Assembly (NCBI RefSeq): GCF_001426945.1
Contig: NZ_LMFS01000003.1
Span: forward strand, 95,108-159,107
Reading direction: 5' to 3'
DNA from: Pseudolabrys sp. Root1462
GTDB taxonomy: Bacteria; Pseudomonadota; Alphaproteobacteria; Rhizobiales; Xanthobacteraceae
Length of the DNA stretch: 64,000 nt
Position numbers and translations under genes: made by a program
Shown: positions 20,798-29,674 of the stretch, one piece after another
How the letters are laid out: the number at the start of each line of letters is the position of its first letter
How positions within the stretch are numbered: position 1 is the first letter of the stretch
The notes under the pieces: model-generated
Told to the model about the DNA's origin: nothing
Database searches by the model: none
Seen by the model: only the letters and a program-made list of their open reading frames with translations

Positions 20798-22315
20798 CTA
20801 GGCCGCTTGCGCCGCGCCGCTCTCGATGAGGCACTTGGCCAGGCTTTCGCCTTCCGGATCGACCAGTGCCGCCGTGCGCGCCGAGGCGATGGCATCGATG
20901 GCGCGGTCAAGCGGCATGCGCCCGGCGATCGCCGGACGAATCAGCGCCTCCTCGATCCGGCCGTAGTTCGACAAGCCGCGGGCATGGGTATCGCCATAGC
21001 CCTTGATCAGCCGTGCGCATTCGGCGACTTCGAGCGCCAGCGCCGATGAGCGTGTCGCGGCCTCCGCGATCAAGCCAAGCCACGATTCGATCTGCGCCTG
21101 CTCCTGGGCATACCGATAGCCGTAGGGCCGGACGGCGCGGAGCTTGGCCAGCATGAGAAAGCGCAGATAGCCAGTCACCGAGGTCGAATTGATTTCCATG
21201 CCGAAATGGATGCGGCCGAGCCAGCCTTTGCGTTCGGCCAGGCGGAGAATCGGCCGGGCGATTACCGGCGGCAGCAACTGGCACAACTCCTCGATGCCGG
21301 GCTTGAGGAAATCGTGCACCGAATAGGGCTCGCCCTTGGCGCGCAATTCCTCGCGGGCAATACGCGCCATGCGCTCCGGCGCGATCTTTTCCTGCGCCAC
21401 GCGCACGACGTCCTCGTAAGACATCCGCACCGCCAGATGCCGGGCTACTTCCTTGAGCAGGGCACCCTGGGCGCTGCTGCGCCGGTCCGCCTCGGCAACC
21501 GGCTTCAGACGGTCGAGGTAGAGCTGGGCATAGGCGATGCTCTGATACGGCACCAAGCGGCGCACGCCCTCAACGACAATCGGTTGCGCGATGCCGGGAT
21601 AGGCGGCCGACGCTTGCTGTTCGAGCGAGGCCAAGGTCGCCGGCGCACCCTTTTTGACGGCAACGGCTTTTCCCCTCCCGGTCTGCGCCTGTGCGGCGGC
21701 AAGCCCGGCCTGGAAGCCGCGCAGATTGGCCTCGCCGGCCTTGCCCTCGCGGCCGATGGCGGCGGCGAATTGCTCGGCGCTGATAGGCAGCCGGCCGGAG
21801 CCGGCGATGGCGCCGAGCATGACGGCATTGACCATGGCGCCGTTCTGTTGGGCCAGCCCGGTCATATCGAACAGGAAGGCGCCGCGCGCCTGACCCTCGA
21901 TCAGCTTAATCAGCTTATCGTCGTCAAAGCGGCCGTCGCCCATGGCGGTCTTTTCATCCATGGTGAAGAAGCGGCTGAGTGAGGCGATGACATGGGTGCG
22001 GTCGGGCGTGACGAAGCCGTTGAGCGTGGTGCGGCCGGCTTCGAGCAACTCGCTCGCGACCACGATATCGATGTCGCCGATGCCCGGCGTCAGCGCCAGC
22101 ACCGGGCGCTTTCCGTTCAGAGCCGAAGCCTGCTCGGGGAAGATTTCGATGTAATACGTGGTGGCGCCGGTGCGCTGTGCGACGCCGGGGATCGAGGTCG
22201 ATTGCACCGGAAAGCCGGCCGCTTCCGCGGCGCTGACGATCCAGTTGGTGAGCACGCCGCCGCCTTCGCCGCCCAGCGCGGCGATCAGCATGGTGATTGG
22301 GCGGGTGGCGGTCAT
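20798..22315 (-). CDS. iorB: Indolepyruvate oxidoreductase beta subunit, long form
   Basis: The first 200 residues form the gamma-type domain of 2-oxoacid:acceptor oxidoreductases (ALGGEGGGVLTNWI, IPGVAQRTGATTYYIEIFP), which with IorA oxidatively decarboxylates arylpyruvates to arylacetyl-CoA. The remaining 300 residues are an alpha-helical extension (DUF6537-like) found in the aerobic alphaproteobacterial and betaproteobacterial forms. Total length is 505. The start overlaps the iorA stop by four bases, a sign of translational coupling. It is the last gene of the dctPQM-iorAB run. Confidence 0.9.
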   Translation of the reverse strand: MTATRPITMLIAALGGEGGGVLTNWIVSAAEAAGFPVQSTSIPGVAQRTGATTYYIEIFPEQASALNGKRPVLALTPGIGDIDIVVASELLEAGRTTLNGFVTPDRTHVIASLSRFFTMDEKTAMGDGRFDDDKLIKLIEGQARGAFLFDMTGLAQQNGAMVNAVMLGAIAGSGRLPISAEQFAAAIGREGKAGEANLRGFQAGLAAAQAQTGRGKAVAVKKGAPATLASLEQQASAAYPGIAQPIVVEGVRRLVPYQSIAYAQLYLDRLKPVAEADRRSSAQGALLKEVARHLAVRMSYEDVVRVAQEKIAPERMARIAREELRAKGEPYSVHDFLKPGIEELCQLLPPVIARPILRLAERKGWLGRIHFGMEINSTSVTGYLRFLMLAKLRAVRPYGYRYAQEQAQIESWLGLIAEAATRSSALALEVAECARLIKGYGDTHARGLSNYGRIEEALIRPAIAGRMPLDRAIDAIASARTAALVDPEGESLAKCLIESGAAQAA

Positions 22316-24456
22316 GCGGTCGCCGCGCCGTTATAGCCGCCGAGCCAGCCAATCACCGTCTGGCGCACTCTGAACAGCGTGCGGTCCCACCATGTGGCAT
22401 TGCGCACGATCTCGGCGCGGTAGAACGAAGGGCACAGCACCGCCGCGTGCGCGACCTCGCCGCACAGGCCGCAGCCGACGCAACTGTCGATGACGCTCGC
22501 CACCGGATCGGTCCGCAGCGGATCTGGCGACGGCTTCACCGTCAGCGACGGGCAGCCGGAAAGACGGATACAAGAATGATCGCCGGTGCAGATGGCGTCA
22601 TCGACGCCGTAGCGCGTGCGGGTGACGCGCTCGCCGCGCTCGAGCTTGACCGCATCCTCGGCGCGGACGCGGCGCTGCCGCGCCAACTGGCATTCGCCAT
22701 CGGCGATGATGACCTTGAGGCCGTGCTCGGCGCTCTTCATTGCATCTTTAAGCGTCGCCGCCATCTTCGCCACGCTGTAGGTCCGCACCTTGCGCATCCA
22801 CTTCACGCCCATCGAACGCAAGGTTTGCTCGATGTCCATGCCCGGCGCCGCGCCAGTGCGGCTGGACTTGCTCGACGGCATGTATTGCAGGCCGGTCGCC
22901 GAGGTGTAGCCGTTCTGCATAACGACGAGCACGCCGTCGCCCTTGTTGAACAGATTGGAAGCGACGCCGGTGATCAGACCGTTATGCCAAAAGCCGCCAT
23001 CGCCCATGATCGCGATCGGCCGGCGCTCCATGTTGGGTCCGACCGCCGCGGCGCTCGCCAGCGACATGCCGTAGCCGAGAATCGAATTGCCGAACGAGAA
23101 CGGCGCAAAGGTCGCGAAAGCATGACAGCCGATGTCCGCCGAGATGTGGGCCGGCCCGATCTCGCGCTGCATCAGCTTGATGGCCGAGAACACCGGCCGT
23201 TCCGGACAGCCGGTGCAGAAGGTCGGCGGCCGCGGCGGCAATGCAACGCCCATGGCCTGTGCGGTCGCGGCCTTGCGGGCGATGACAGCGCGGGCCTTGT
23301 CGGCGATCGCATCGGCATCGACGCCGTTCGGTCTTGCGGCCTGCAGGAAGGCGGCCAAGCCCTCGAGCAGCACTTCGGAGGAATATTCGCCGGCCTGCGG
23401 CAGCACGCCCTTGCCGTAGATCCTGGTCTGGATGTCGGCGCGACGCAGTTCAACGTTGACGGCCTGCTCGATGTAATCCGGGTGACCTTCCTCGACCACC
23501 AGCACGGCGCGCTTGGTGGCGCAGAATTCGCGAACCTCTTCCGGCACCAGCGGATAGGCAACATTCAGCACGTGAACCGGAACGCGCGAGGCGCCGAACA
23601 CGTCGGCAAGCCCGAGCCGTTCCAGCCCACGCAGCACGCTGTTGGTCAGCCCGCCCATGGCGATGATTCCGATATCGCCGAGATCACCTGGAATGCTCTC
23701 GTTGAGCTTGTGCTCGCGAATGAAGGCGCGCGCGGCCGGCAGCCGCTGTTCGATCTTCAGCTTCTCCTGCGCGTAGATCACCGGGGGATGCGCCAGCCGC
23801 TCATAGTTGAAGCGCGGCGGACCGGCCAGCCGGTTGAGGCCAGACACCTCACCCTTGCGGTTGTCCTTGGCGGCGAATTCTCCGGTGACGTGGCAGGCGC
23901 GGATGCGCAGGTCGAGCATCACCGGCGCGTGGCTGGCTTCCGACAGCTCAAAGCCCTTCTCCACCATGCGCACGATGGTCGGCAGGTCGGGCCGCGGATC
24001 AAGCAGCCACATCGACGACTTCAGCGCATAAGCATAGGAACGCTCCTGAATGACGCTGGCGCCCTCGCCATAATCCTCGCCGAGGATGATCATGGCGCCG
24101 CCGATGACGCCGGGCGACGACAGGTTCGACAGCGCGTCGGCGGCGACATTGGTGCCGACGATGGACTTCCAGGTCACTGCGCCGCGCAGCGGATAGTTGA
24201 TCGAAGCGCCCAGCATCGCCGCAGCGCTGGCTTCGTTCGAGCAGGTCTCAAGGTGCACGCCGAGCTCGGCCATGATGCCTTCGGCATCGACCAGCACGTC
24301 CAGCAAGTGCGAGACCGGCGCGCCCTGATAGCCGCCGACGTAAGACACGCCGGATTGCAGCAGCGCCTTGGTGACGGCGAGGATGCCTTCGCCGTGGAAG
24401 GTGTCGCCGTCGCCCAGTTTCAGCGCTTCGACTTCTTTCTTGAATGAACGTTCCAT
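22312..24456 (-). CDS. iorA: Indolepyruvate oxidoreductase alpha subunit
   Basis: The 714-residue subunit binds thiamine diphosphate and carries the iron-sulfur domain. The N-terminal pyrimidine-binding domain includes GYQGAPVSHLLD and CSNEASAAAMLGAS. TFCTGCPERPVFSAI and GDGGFWHNGLITGVASNLFNKGDGVLVV form the TPP/Mg region near residues 390-510. The C-terminal ferredoxin part has SCIRLSGCPSLT and DSCVGCGLCGEVAHAAVLCP, enough cysteines for two clusters. GGGAGG lies upstream of ATG 24456; the frame to 24486 is rejected. dctM ends 51 bases upstream on the same strand. The substrate is probably indolepyruvate, phenylpyruvate or 4-hydroxyphenylpyruvate. Confidence 0.94.
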   Translation of the reverse strand: MERSFKKEVEALKLGDGDTFHGEGILAVTKALLQSGVSYVGGYQGAPVSHLLDVLVDAEGIMAELGVHLETCSNEASAAAMLGASINYPLRGAVTWKSIVGTNVAADALSNLSSPGVIGGAMIILGEDYGEGASVIQERSYAYALKSSMWLLDPRPDLPTIVRMVEKGFELSEASHAPVMLDLRIRACHVTGEFAAKDNRKGEVSGLNRLAGPPRFNYERLAHPPVIYAQEKLKIEQRLPAARAFIREHKLNESIPGDLGDIGIIAMGGLTNSVLRGLERLGLADVFGASRVPVHVLNVAYPLVPEEVREFCATKRAVLVVEEGHPDYIEQAVNVELRRADIQTRIYGKGVLPQAGEYSSEVLLEGLAAFLQAARPNGVDADAIADKARAVIARKAATAQAMGVALPPRPPTFCTGCPERPVFSAIKLMQREIGPAHISADIGCHAFATFAPFSFGNSILGYGMSLASAAAVGPNMERRPIAIMGDGGFWHNGLITGVASNLFNKGDGVLVVMQNGYTSATGLQYMPSSKSSRTGAAPGMDIEQTLRSMGVKWMRKVRTYSVAKMAATLKDAMKSAEHGLKVIIADGECQLARQRRVRAEDAVKLERGERVTRTRYGVDDAICTGDHSCIRLSGCPSLTVKPSPDPLRTDPVASVIDSCVGCGLCGEVAHAAVLCPSFYRAEIVRNATWWDRTLFRVRQTVIGWLGGYNGAATA

Positions 24457-24507
24457 ATCGTGGCCTCCCGGCCGCAGTCTCACCACCGATCGTCGCGATG
24501 TGCTGCT

Positions 24508-25809
24508 CTACATATGCGAGGGCAACCAGGTCGCCAGGATCGGGAACAGAATCAGGATCGCCAGCCGGATGATGTCCGTTGCGACGAAGGGCAGCACGCC
24601 CTTGAAGACGGTCGACAGCTTGACGTCCTTGATCACGCTCTTGATGACGAAGACGTTCATGCCGACCGGCGGATGGATCAGCCCGAGCTCGACCGTCATG
24701 ACGATGATAACGCCGAACCAGATTGGGTCGAAGCCGAGCGCCTTGATCACCGGGAACACGATCGGAATCGTCAAGATGATCATGGCCATCGCGTCCATGA
24801 TGCAGCCGAGGACGAGATACATCAGCATGATCAGCACCAGCACACCGTAGGGTCCGAGGCCGAGGCCGGTCAGGAATTCGGTGAGGCGCTGCGGCACCTG
24901 CGTCACGGTGAGGAAGTAGCCGAAGATCAACGCGCCGATCAGGATCGTGAACACCGACGCGCTGGTACGCAGCGACTCGATAAGGCTGCGCATGAATTCC
25001 TCGCGCGACAGCTTGCGGCGAACGACAGCGATGATGAAAGCGCCGGCCGCGCCCATGCCAGCTGCTTCGGTCGCGGTGAACATGCCGGCGTAGAGCCCGC
25101 CGATGATGAAGAAGAACAGCAGCACCACCGCCCAGATGTCGCGCAGCGCCTCGATACGCTCGGCCCAGCTATGCCGCGGCGTCTTGGGCAGGAAACCCGG
25201 TCGCACCAGCGCGATGATATTGATGGTGAGGATGTACATGCCGATGGCGAGAAGGCCGGGCACCACACCGGCAATGAACAACTTGCCAATGTCCTGCTCC
25301 GTGATCAGGCCGTAAACCGCGAACACCGTCGACGGCGGGATCATGATGCCGAGCGAACCGCCGGCCGCGATCACGCCGGTGGCGAAGCTCTGCGGATAGC
25401 CGTATTGCCGCATCTCCGGATAGGCCACCTTCGAGAAGGTCGCGGCGGTGGCGACCGATGAACCGCAGATCGCGGCGAAGCCGCCGCACGCGGCGATGGT
25501 GGCGATGCCGAGACCGCCGCGGAAATGGCCGAGAAAGGTATTGGAGGCGCGAAACAGTTCGCGACTCATGCCCGACGACGAGGCGAAAGCGCCCATCAGC
25601 AGGAACAGCGGAATGACGGCGAATTCCGCGTCAGTCGCGGTGCGGATAGGCGACTGCGCCAGGATCTTCAGCGCCGGGCCGATGTCGCCGACGACGTAGC
25701 CAAACCCGAGCACGCCCACGGCGCCCATGGCGATGCCAACCGGTACGCGGAGCATCATGAGCGCGAACAGCGCGACAAATCCGATGGCGGCGACGGCGTC
25801 GGTGCTCAT
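24508..25809 (-). CDS. dctM: TRAP transporter large permease (DctM)
   Basis: The 433-residue membrane protein has about 12 helices and is the ion-coupled translocation subunit of a TRAP transporter. Family marks include ALMMLRVPVGIAMG at the start, FAAICGSSVATAATFSKVAYPEM, GSLGIMIPPSTVFAVYG, and YLVLGCIMDAMAMIILTIPIVFPV near the end. The longer open frame to 26010 is rejected because MSTDAVAAIG at 25809 begins right after the dctQ stop. It lies between dctQ and iorA in one operon, so its solute is probably a substrate or precursor for IorAB. Confidence 0.95.
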   Translation of the reverse strand: MSTDAVAAIGFVALFALMMLRVPVGIAMGAVGVLGFGYVVGDIGPALKILAQSPIRTATDAEFAVIPLFLLMGAFASSSGMSRELFRASNTFLGHFRGGLGIATIAACGGFAAICGSSVATAATFSKVAYPEMRQYGYPQSFATGVIAAGGSLGIMIPPSTVFAVYGLITEQDIGKLFIAGVVPGLLAIGMYILTINIIALVRPGFLPKTPRHSWAERIEALRDIWAVVLLFFFIIGGLYAGMFTATEAAGMGAAGAFIIAVVRRKLSREEFMRSLIESLRTSASVFTILIGALIFGYFLTVTQVPQRLTEFLTGLGLGPYGVLVLIMLMYLVLGCIMDAMAMIILTIPIVFPVIKALGFDPIWFGVIIVMTVELGLIHPPVGMNVFVIKSVIKDVKLSTVFKGVLPFVATDIIRLAILILFPILATWLPSHM

Positions 25810-25816
25810 GAGCAAT

Positions 25817-26341
25817 TCACTCGACTGAATGGATTTCGCTCGGCCGGGCGAGCTTCTCGGGCCACAACACCAGGCGCACCGTGCGCGCAACGAGCAAAAT
25901 GACCGACGAGGCCAGCCCGATCCACGCAACGAAATAGTAGATCCACACCGGCTGCCGCAGGTCGAACGTGCCGACGTTGTCGGCGCGAGTGCCAAGCACC
26001 TTGATGGCAAACATCCAGGCCAGCGCGACCATGGCGATGAGCGTCACAAGCGCGGCGAACACGTCCATGACGCGTTTGGCCCATGGCGGCGACGCGCTCC
26101 ACAACAGATCGACCGAGATATGATCGCCGCGATAGCCCGCGACCGCGATGCCCCAGAAGATGAGAATGCCGAGCAGCAGCCGGGTGAAGTCGTAGGAATC
26201 GGGAATCGCCCAGGCGAAAAAATAGCGCAGCAGAACGGAGACAAAAGTGAGCAGCGTGACGACGGCGAGAAAACTCGCCGCCGTCACTTCGATGGCATCG
26301 ATAAAGCGGTCGACCGGACCGCGTGCCACCGCGCCGTTCAT
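25817..26341 (-). CDS. dctQ: TRAP transporter small permease (DctQ)
   Basis: The 174-residue protein has four predicted membrane helices. The sequence FFAWAIPDSYDFTRLLLGILIFWGIAVAGYRGDHISVDLLW contains the typical DctQ core (a G-x-x-G-DHI-x-VD pattern). It pairs with DctM. The start MNGAVARG overlaps the dctP stop by one base (TGATG), so a longer frame upstream is rejected. dctM begins eight bases after its stop. Confidence 0.93.
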   Translation of the reverse strand: MNGAVARGPVDRFIDAIEVTAASFLAVVTLLTFVSVLLRYFFAWAIPDSYDFTRLLLGILIFWGIAVAGYRGDHISVDLLWSASPPWAKRVMDVFAALVTLIAMVALAWMFAIKVLGTRADNVGTFDLRQPVWIYYFVAWIGLASSVILLVARTVRLVLWPEKLARPSEIHSVE

Positions 26342-27375
26342 CAGTAGGCCGATTTGAATTTGGTGAGCTCGGCCTTGAGATCCTTCATGATCGCATCGGG
26401 ATCGCCGCCGGCTTTCTTGACGCCATCCGCCCACGTCTTGTGCAACGGTTCGGCCGCCTTTTTCCACTCGGCGAGCTGGGCCGGGGAGATGTCGTAGACC
26501 TCGTGCCCGGCTTCCGCCTTGAGCTTGGCGATGCCGCCGTGCTCGAAGTCAGCCCACGGGCTCGCGACCTTCAACGCCCATTCGTTGGTGCAGTGGTCGT
26601 CGATCGCCTTCTTCTGCTTCGCGGACATCGCGTTGTATTTGTCCTTGTTGAACACCAGCGCGAAGGTGGTGACGTAGAGCGGCACGTTCATGTGATACTT
26701 GGTCACCTTGTCGATGCCGAACAGCGGGATCGAGCCCCACGGGAAGGTCACCGCGTCGGCGACGCCCTTTTCCAGGATGTCGCGCACTTCCGGCGCGCTC
26801 GACTGCACATTGGTGCCGCCAAGCTGGGTGACGAAGGTCGCCATGGTGGCGTGCGCCGGGCGGATCTTCATGCCCTTGATGTCTTCGGGCACCATGATCT
26901 TCTTGGTCTTCGAGTGAAACGTGCCTGGATCGTGCACGAAGGCGAGGCAGAACTTGACGTCCTTCATCTCCTTCTCGGCGTATTTGCGATACCAGGCGTC
27001 GAGCGCCTGCGTGCCGCCCTTGCCGTTGGCAATCAGGAACGGCAGTTCGCCGGCGGCGATGATCGGGAAACGGCCGGGCTGATAGCCGGGATTGATGTAA
27101 GTGAGATCGGCAATGCCGTCGCGCGCCATGTCATAATGGTCGAAGGCCTTGCCGAGCTGCTGCGCGGGATAAACCTTGTAATGAATGGTTCCGCCGGATT
27201 CCTTTTCGACGTCGGCGCCCCACTCTTCGAGCGACTTCTGCAGCGGATGCGATGGCGGCACCCAATGCGAGATCTTGAGATCGAACGTCTTTTCCTGAGC
27301 GAAAGCGGCGCCCGACGCGCCGAGCAGACCGGCGACGGCGAGCGCGGATGCGCAAGCGGCAATACGCGACTTCAT
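26341..27375 (-). CDS. dctP: TRAP transporter substrate-binding protein (DctP)
   Basis: The 344-residue periplasmic protein has a clear signal peptide (basic MKSR, hydrophobic stretch, GAAFAQ). Mature features typical of DctP proteins are LKISHWVPPSHPLQKSLEEW, the ligand-gating arginine region KGMKIRPAHATMATFVTQLGG, and VTFPWGSIPLFGIDKVTKY. The ligand is a carboxylate by family precedent; coupling to iorAB suggests an aromatic or 2-oxo acid. GGGAGGTCTC precedes the start. Two inverted repeats lie in the 171-base gap to the divergent marR gene. Confidence 0.94.
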   Translation of the reverse strand: MKSRIAACASALAVAGLLGASGAAFAQEKTFDLKISHWVPPSHPLQKSLEEWGADVEKESGGTIHYKVYPAQQLGKAFDHYDMARDGIADLTYINPGYQPGRFPIIAAGELPFLIANGKGGTQALDAWYRKYAEKEMKDVKFCLAFVHDPGTFHSKTKKIMVPEDIKGMKIRPAHATMATFVTQLGGTNVQSSAPEVRDILEKGVADAVTFPWGSIPLFGIDKVTKYHMNVPLYVTTFALVFNKDKYNAMSAKQKKAIDDHCTNEWALKVASPWADFEHGGIAKLKAEAGHEVYDISPAQLAEWKKAAEPLHKTWADGVKKAGGDPDAIMKDLKAELTKFKSAY

Positions 27376-27419
27376 GAGAGACCTCCCTGTGGTTCAGTTG
27401 GTTGTAGCGCCAACTTTTC

Positions 27420-27441
27420 CGGACATTGAACCGAATGTCCG
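27420..27441. promoter_or_regulatory. Inverted repeat upstream of dctP
   Basis: CGGACATT and AATGTCCG are perfect 8-base arms around GAACCG, 45 bases upstream of the dctP start. The position fits an operator or a 5' leader hairpin of the dctPQM-iorAB messenger. Confidence 0.6.
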
Positions 27442-27458
27442 AAGCGTTGTAAAGTGAT

Positions 27459-27474
27459 AGTTTGATACCAAACT
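27459..27474. promoter_or_regulatory. Candidate MarR operator between dctP and marR
   Basis: AGTTTGATACCAAACT has 6-base arms AGTTTG/CAAACT around ATAC, 84 bases upstream of dctP and just before the marR start. A palindrome in a divergent MarR promoter is the usual autoregulatory layout. Confidence 0.65.
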
Positions 27475-27546
27475 AATTGCCGGCGGGTGCGCGACACCGT
27501 CGGTCCCTTGGAGACGAGCGCGGTGCGGAAAAGCGGCGGAAAGAAA

Positions 27547-28017
27547 ATGGAGCGCGGCGATCGCGACGGCGAAGCCACCGTGAAGCCGATCGATTTCGGT
27601 CCGCTGGCCACCTGGGTGGGCTTCAATCTGCGCGTGGCGCAGGAAGCATCGTTCGAAGCCTTCTCGCAGCATTCGGCCGCGATCGGCGAAAACCCGGGCC
27701 GCTTCGCGACGCTGATGCTGATCGCGCGCAACGCGGATATCAGCCAGACCAAGCTGAGCGTCGCCAGCGGTCGCGACAAATCGAGCCTGACGCCGGTGGT
27801 CGAGGATCTGGTGCGGCGCGGTCTGGTCGAGCGCAAGCGCGTCGATAGCGACCGGCGAACCTATCGCCTCAATCTGTCGGCGGCCGGGCGCAAGACCCTG
27901 GCCTTGATGACGCGCGCCGCCCGCAAGCATGAGCGCAATCTCGACCGCCTCATCGGGCCGCGCGACAAGCAGCGGTTTATCGCGATCCTGAAGCGCATTG
28001 CGGCGGAGATCGAATAG
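27547..28017 (+). CDS. MarR-family transcriptional regulator
   Basis: The 156-residue protein has the winged-helix of MarR proteins. ISQTKLSVASGRDKSSLTPVVEDLVRRGLVERKRVDSDRRTYRLNLSAAG covers the recognition helix and the wing (DSDRR). Long terminal helices form the dimer. It is divergent from dctPQM-iorAB and convergent with hpaB. The simplest reading is a repressor of the transporter-IOR operon relieved by an aromatic acid. Starts at GTG 27523 (with GGAG nine bases upstream) or GTG 27487 remain possible; they add a non-conserved basic tail. Confidence 0.9.
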   Translation: MERGDRDGEATVKPIDFGPLATWVGFNLRVAQEASFEAFSQHSAAIGENPGRFATLMLIARNADISQTKLSVASGRDKSSLTPVVEDLVRRGLVERKRVDSDRRTYRLNLSAAGRKTLALMTRAARKHERNLDRLIGPRDKQRFIAILKRIAAEIE

Positions 28018-28078
28018 GCTTCGCCGCCGTGGCGCCAAGGGCTCGCACACCGCAGCGGTTGGTGCGGCGACCGGCACG

Positions 28079-29641
28079 TCACTCGGCCGCGCTGCGGGTG
28101 GCGTTGGTGGCGTCGAGCGGCGGCAGCCAGGTGTCGCCGGTCCAGCCGTGCTCGTCGTAATCGGCCATGCAGCGGTCGACCAGCGCCTCCATCTCCTTGA
28201 GCCGGCCGCCGCGCTCCGCGCCCTTGAGCACCTGCAACCGCACTTCTTCCGGCGCGCCGGCGTAATTGAGTTCGTAGAGCGCGTGACGCCCGGCGAATTC
28301 GGTGCCGGTGGCGTCCCACAGCAGCTTCATGATCTTGATGCGCTCGATGTGGCCCATGTCGTTCGAGCCGCGCACATATTGCGCCAGATAGCGGTCGATC
28401 TCGGGATTGCCGAAGTCCCTGGCCGATGACGGCAGATAAATGAGGCCGGACGCGATGACGCGGCGCACGATGTCGATGACCTTGGGATAGGCCTCCGACA
28501 TGAAGGTGCGGTAGCACAACGCCGCTTCGAGATTGGGCAGCACCGCGCCGCTCGCCCACGGCACCGGGTTGTAGGCCATCGCATTGGAGAAAGCCCAGAA
28601 CTGGTGGCGGATGGCGATCACCTCGCCGAGCATAGCCTGATTGCCGCGAAACGCATCGCCGCCGGTGGCGCGCAGCGCCTTGGCCAACAGCCCGGTGATG
28701 AAATCCATCTTCACCGCGAGCCGCGTGCAGCCCTGGAAACAATAGCCGTGCATGAAGCCGGACGCGGGATGGAACGACAGGATCTTGGCCGCATCGCGCA
28801 GAACCAGCACGTCCTCCCAGGGCACGAAGACATTGTCGAGCACCAGGATGGCGTCGTTCTCGTCGAAGCGCGACGATAGCGGATAGTCGAACGGCAGGCC
28901 GACCGTGTTGGCCATCTGCTCGTAGGAGACGCGGCAGAACATCTTCAGGTTCGGCGCGTTCATCGGCACGATGAACATGACCGACATAGACGGATCGTCG
29001 GTCACCGTCGCCGAGCCCTGCGCCAGGAAATTGTAATGCGTCAGCGCCGACGAGGTCGCCACCACCTTGGCGCCCGACACATAGATGCCGGCGTCGGTCT
29101 CCTTGGTGATGTGCACGAACACGTCCTTCACCGCCTCTGCCGGCTTGTGACGGTCGATCGGCGGGTTGACGATGGCGTGGTTCATAAACAGCACGGCTTC
29201 CTGCGCGCGCTTGTGCCAGGCGCGAGCATTGTCCTTGAACGGGCCATACCAATCGGCATTGGCGCCGAGCGTGTTCATCAGCGCCGCTTTGTAATCAGCG
29301 GTGCGGCCCATCCAGCCATAGGTCATGCGCGCCCAGTCGGCGATGGCGCCTTGTTGCGCGACGAGATCGGCCGGTGAATGGGCGACGCGGAAATATTTGT
29401 GCGTATAGCCGCCCGACCCGGTGTCGGTCGGCGAGGTCAGACGCTCCCTGGTCTTTTCATCGTGCAGCGCATCGTAGAGCCGCGCTAGTGAGCGCGCGGA
29501 ATTGCGCATGGCGGGGTGCGTGGTGACATCCTTGATGCGCTCGCCGTTGATGTAGACCGCGCGGCCATCGCGCAGCGATTCGAGATACTCGGCGCCGGTG
29601 AACGGCCTCGTCTTATCGGCGCGGAAGTCTTCGGCTCGCAT
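28079..29641 (-). CDS. hpaB: 4-hydroxyphenylacetate 3-hydroxylase, oxygenase component (HpaB)
   Basis: The 520-residue FADH2-dependent monooxygenase converts 4-hydroxyphenylacetate to 3,4-dihydroxyphenylacetate. Family signatures are RDGRAVYINGERIKDVTTHPA at the start, YGWMGRTADYKAA, the flavin-contact region NHAIVNPPIDRHKP, and SSRFDENDAILVLDNVFVPWEDV. Length fits the HpaB family, and AAGGAGGG stands seven bases before the ATG. It is the last gene of the hpaFEDGHB order. The partner flavin reductase HpaC is not present nearby, so FADH2 must come from another locus. Confidence 0.93.
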   Translation of the reverse strand: MRAEDFRADKTRPFTGAEYLESLRDGRAVYINGERIKDVTTHPAMRNSARSLARLYDALHDEKTRERLTSPTDTGSGGYTHKYFRVAHSPADLVAQQGAIADWARMTYGWMGRTADYKAALMNTLGANADWYGPFKDNARAWHKRAQEAVLFMNHAIVNPPIDRHKPAEAVKDVFVHITKETDAGIYVSGAKVVATSSALTHYNFLAQGSATVTDDPSMSVMFIVPMNAPNLKMFCRVSYEQMANTVGLPFDYPLSSRFDENDAILVLDNVFVPWEDVLVLRDAAKILSFHPASGFMHGYCFQGCTRLAVKMDFITGLLAKALRATGGDAFRGNQAMLGEVIAIRHQFWAFSNAMAYNPVPWASGAVLPNLEAALCYRTFMSEAYPKVIDIVRRVIASGLIYLPSSARDFGNPEIDRYLAQYVRGSNDMGHIERIKIMKLLWDATGTEFAGRHALYELNYAGAPEEVRLQVLKGAERGGRLKEMEALVDRCMADYDEHGWTGDTWLPPLDATNATRSAAE

Positions 29642-29674
29642 GGTCAGCCCTCCTTATCCGGAAGCCCACTTAAT

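Noticed and set aside
22297-24447. A 716-codon frame antisense to iorA
   Set aside because: iorA has clear TPP and iron-sulfur motifs, and the antisense frame shows only low-complexity composition.
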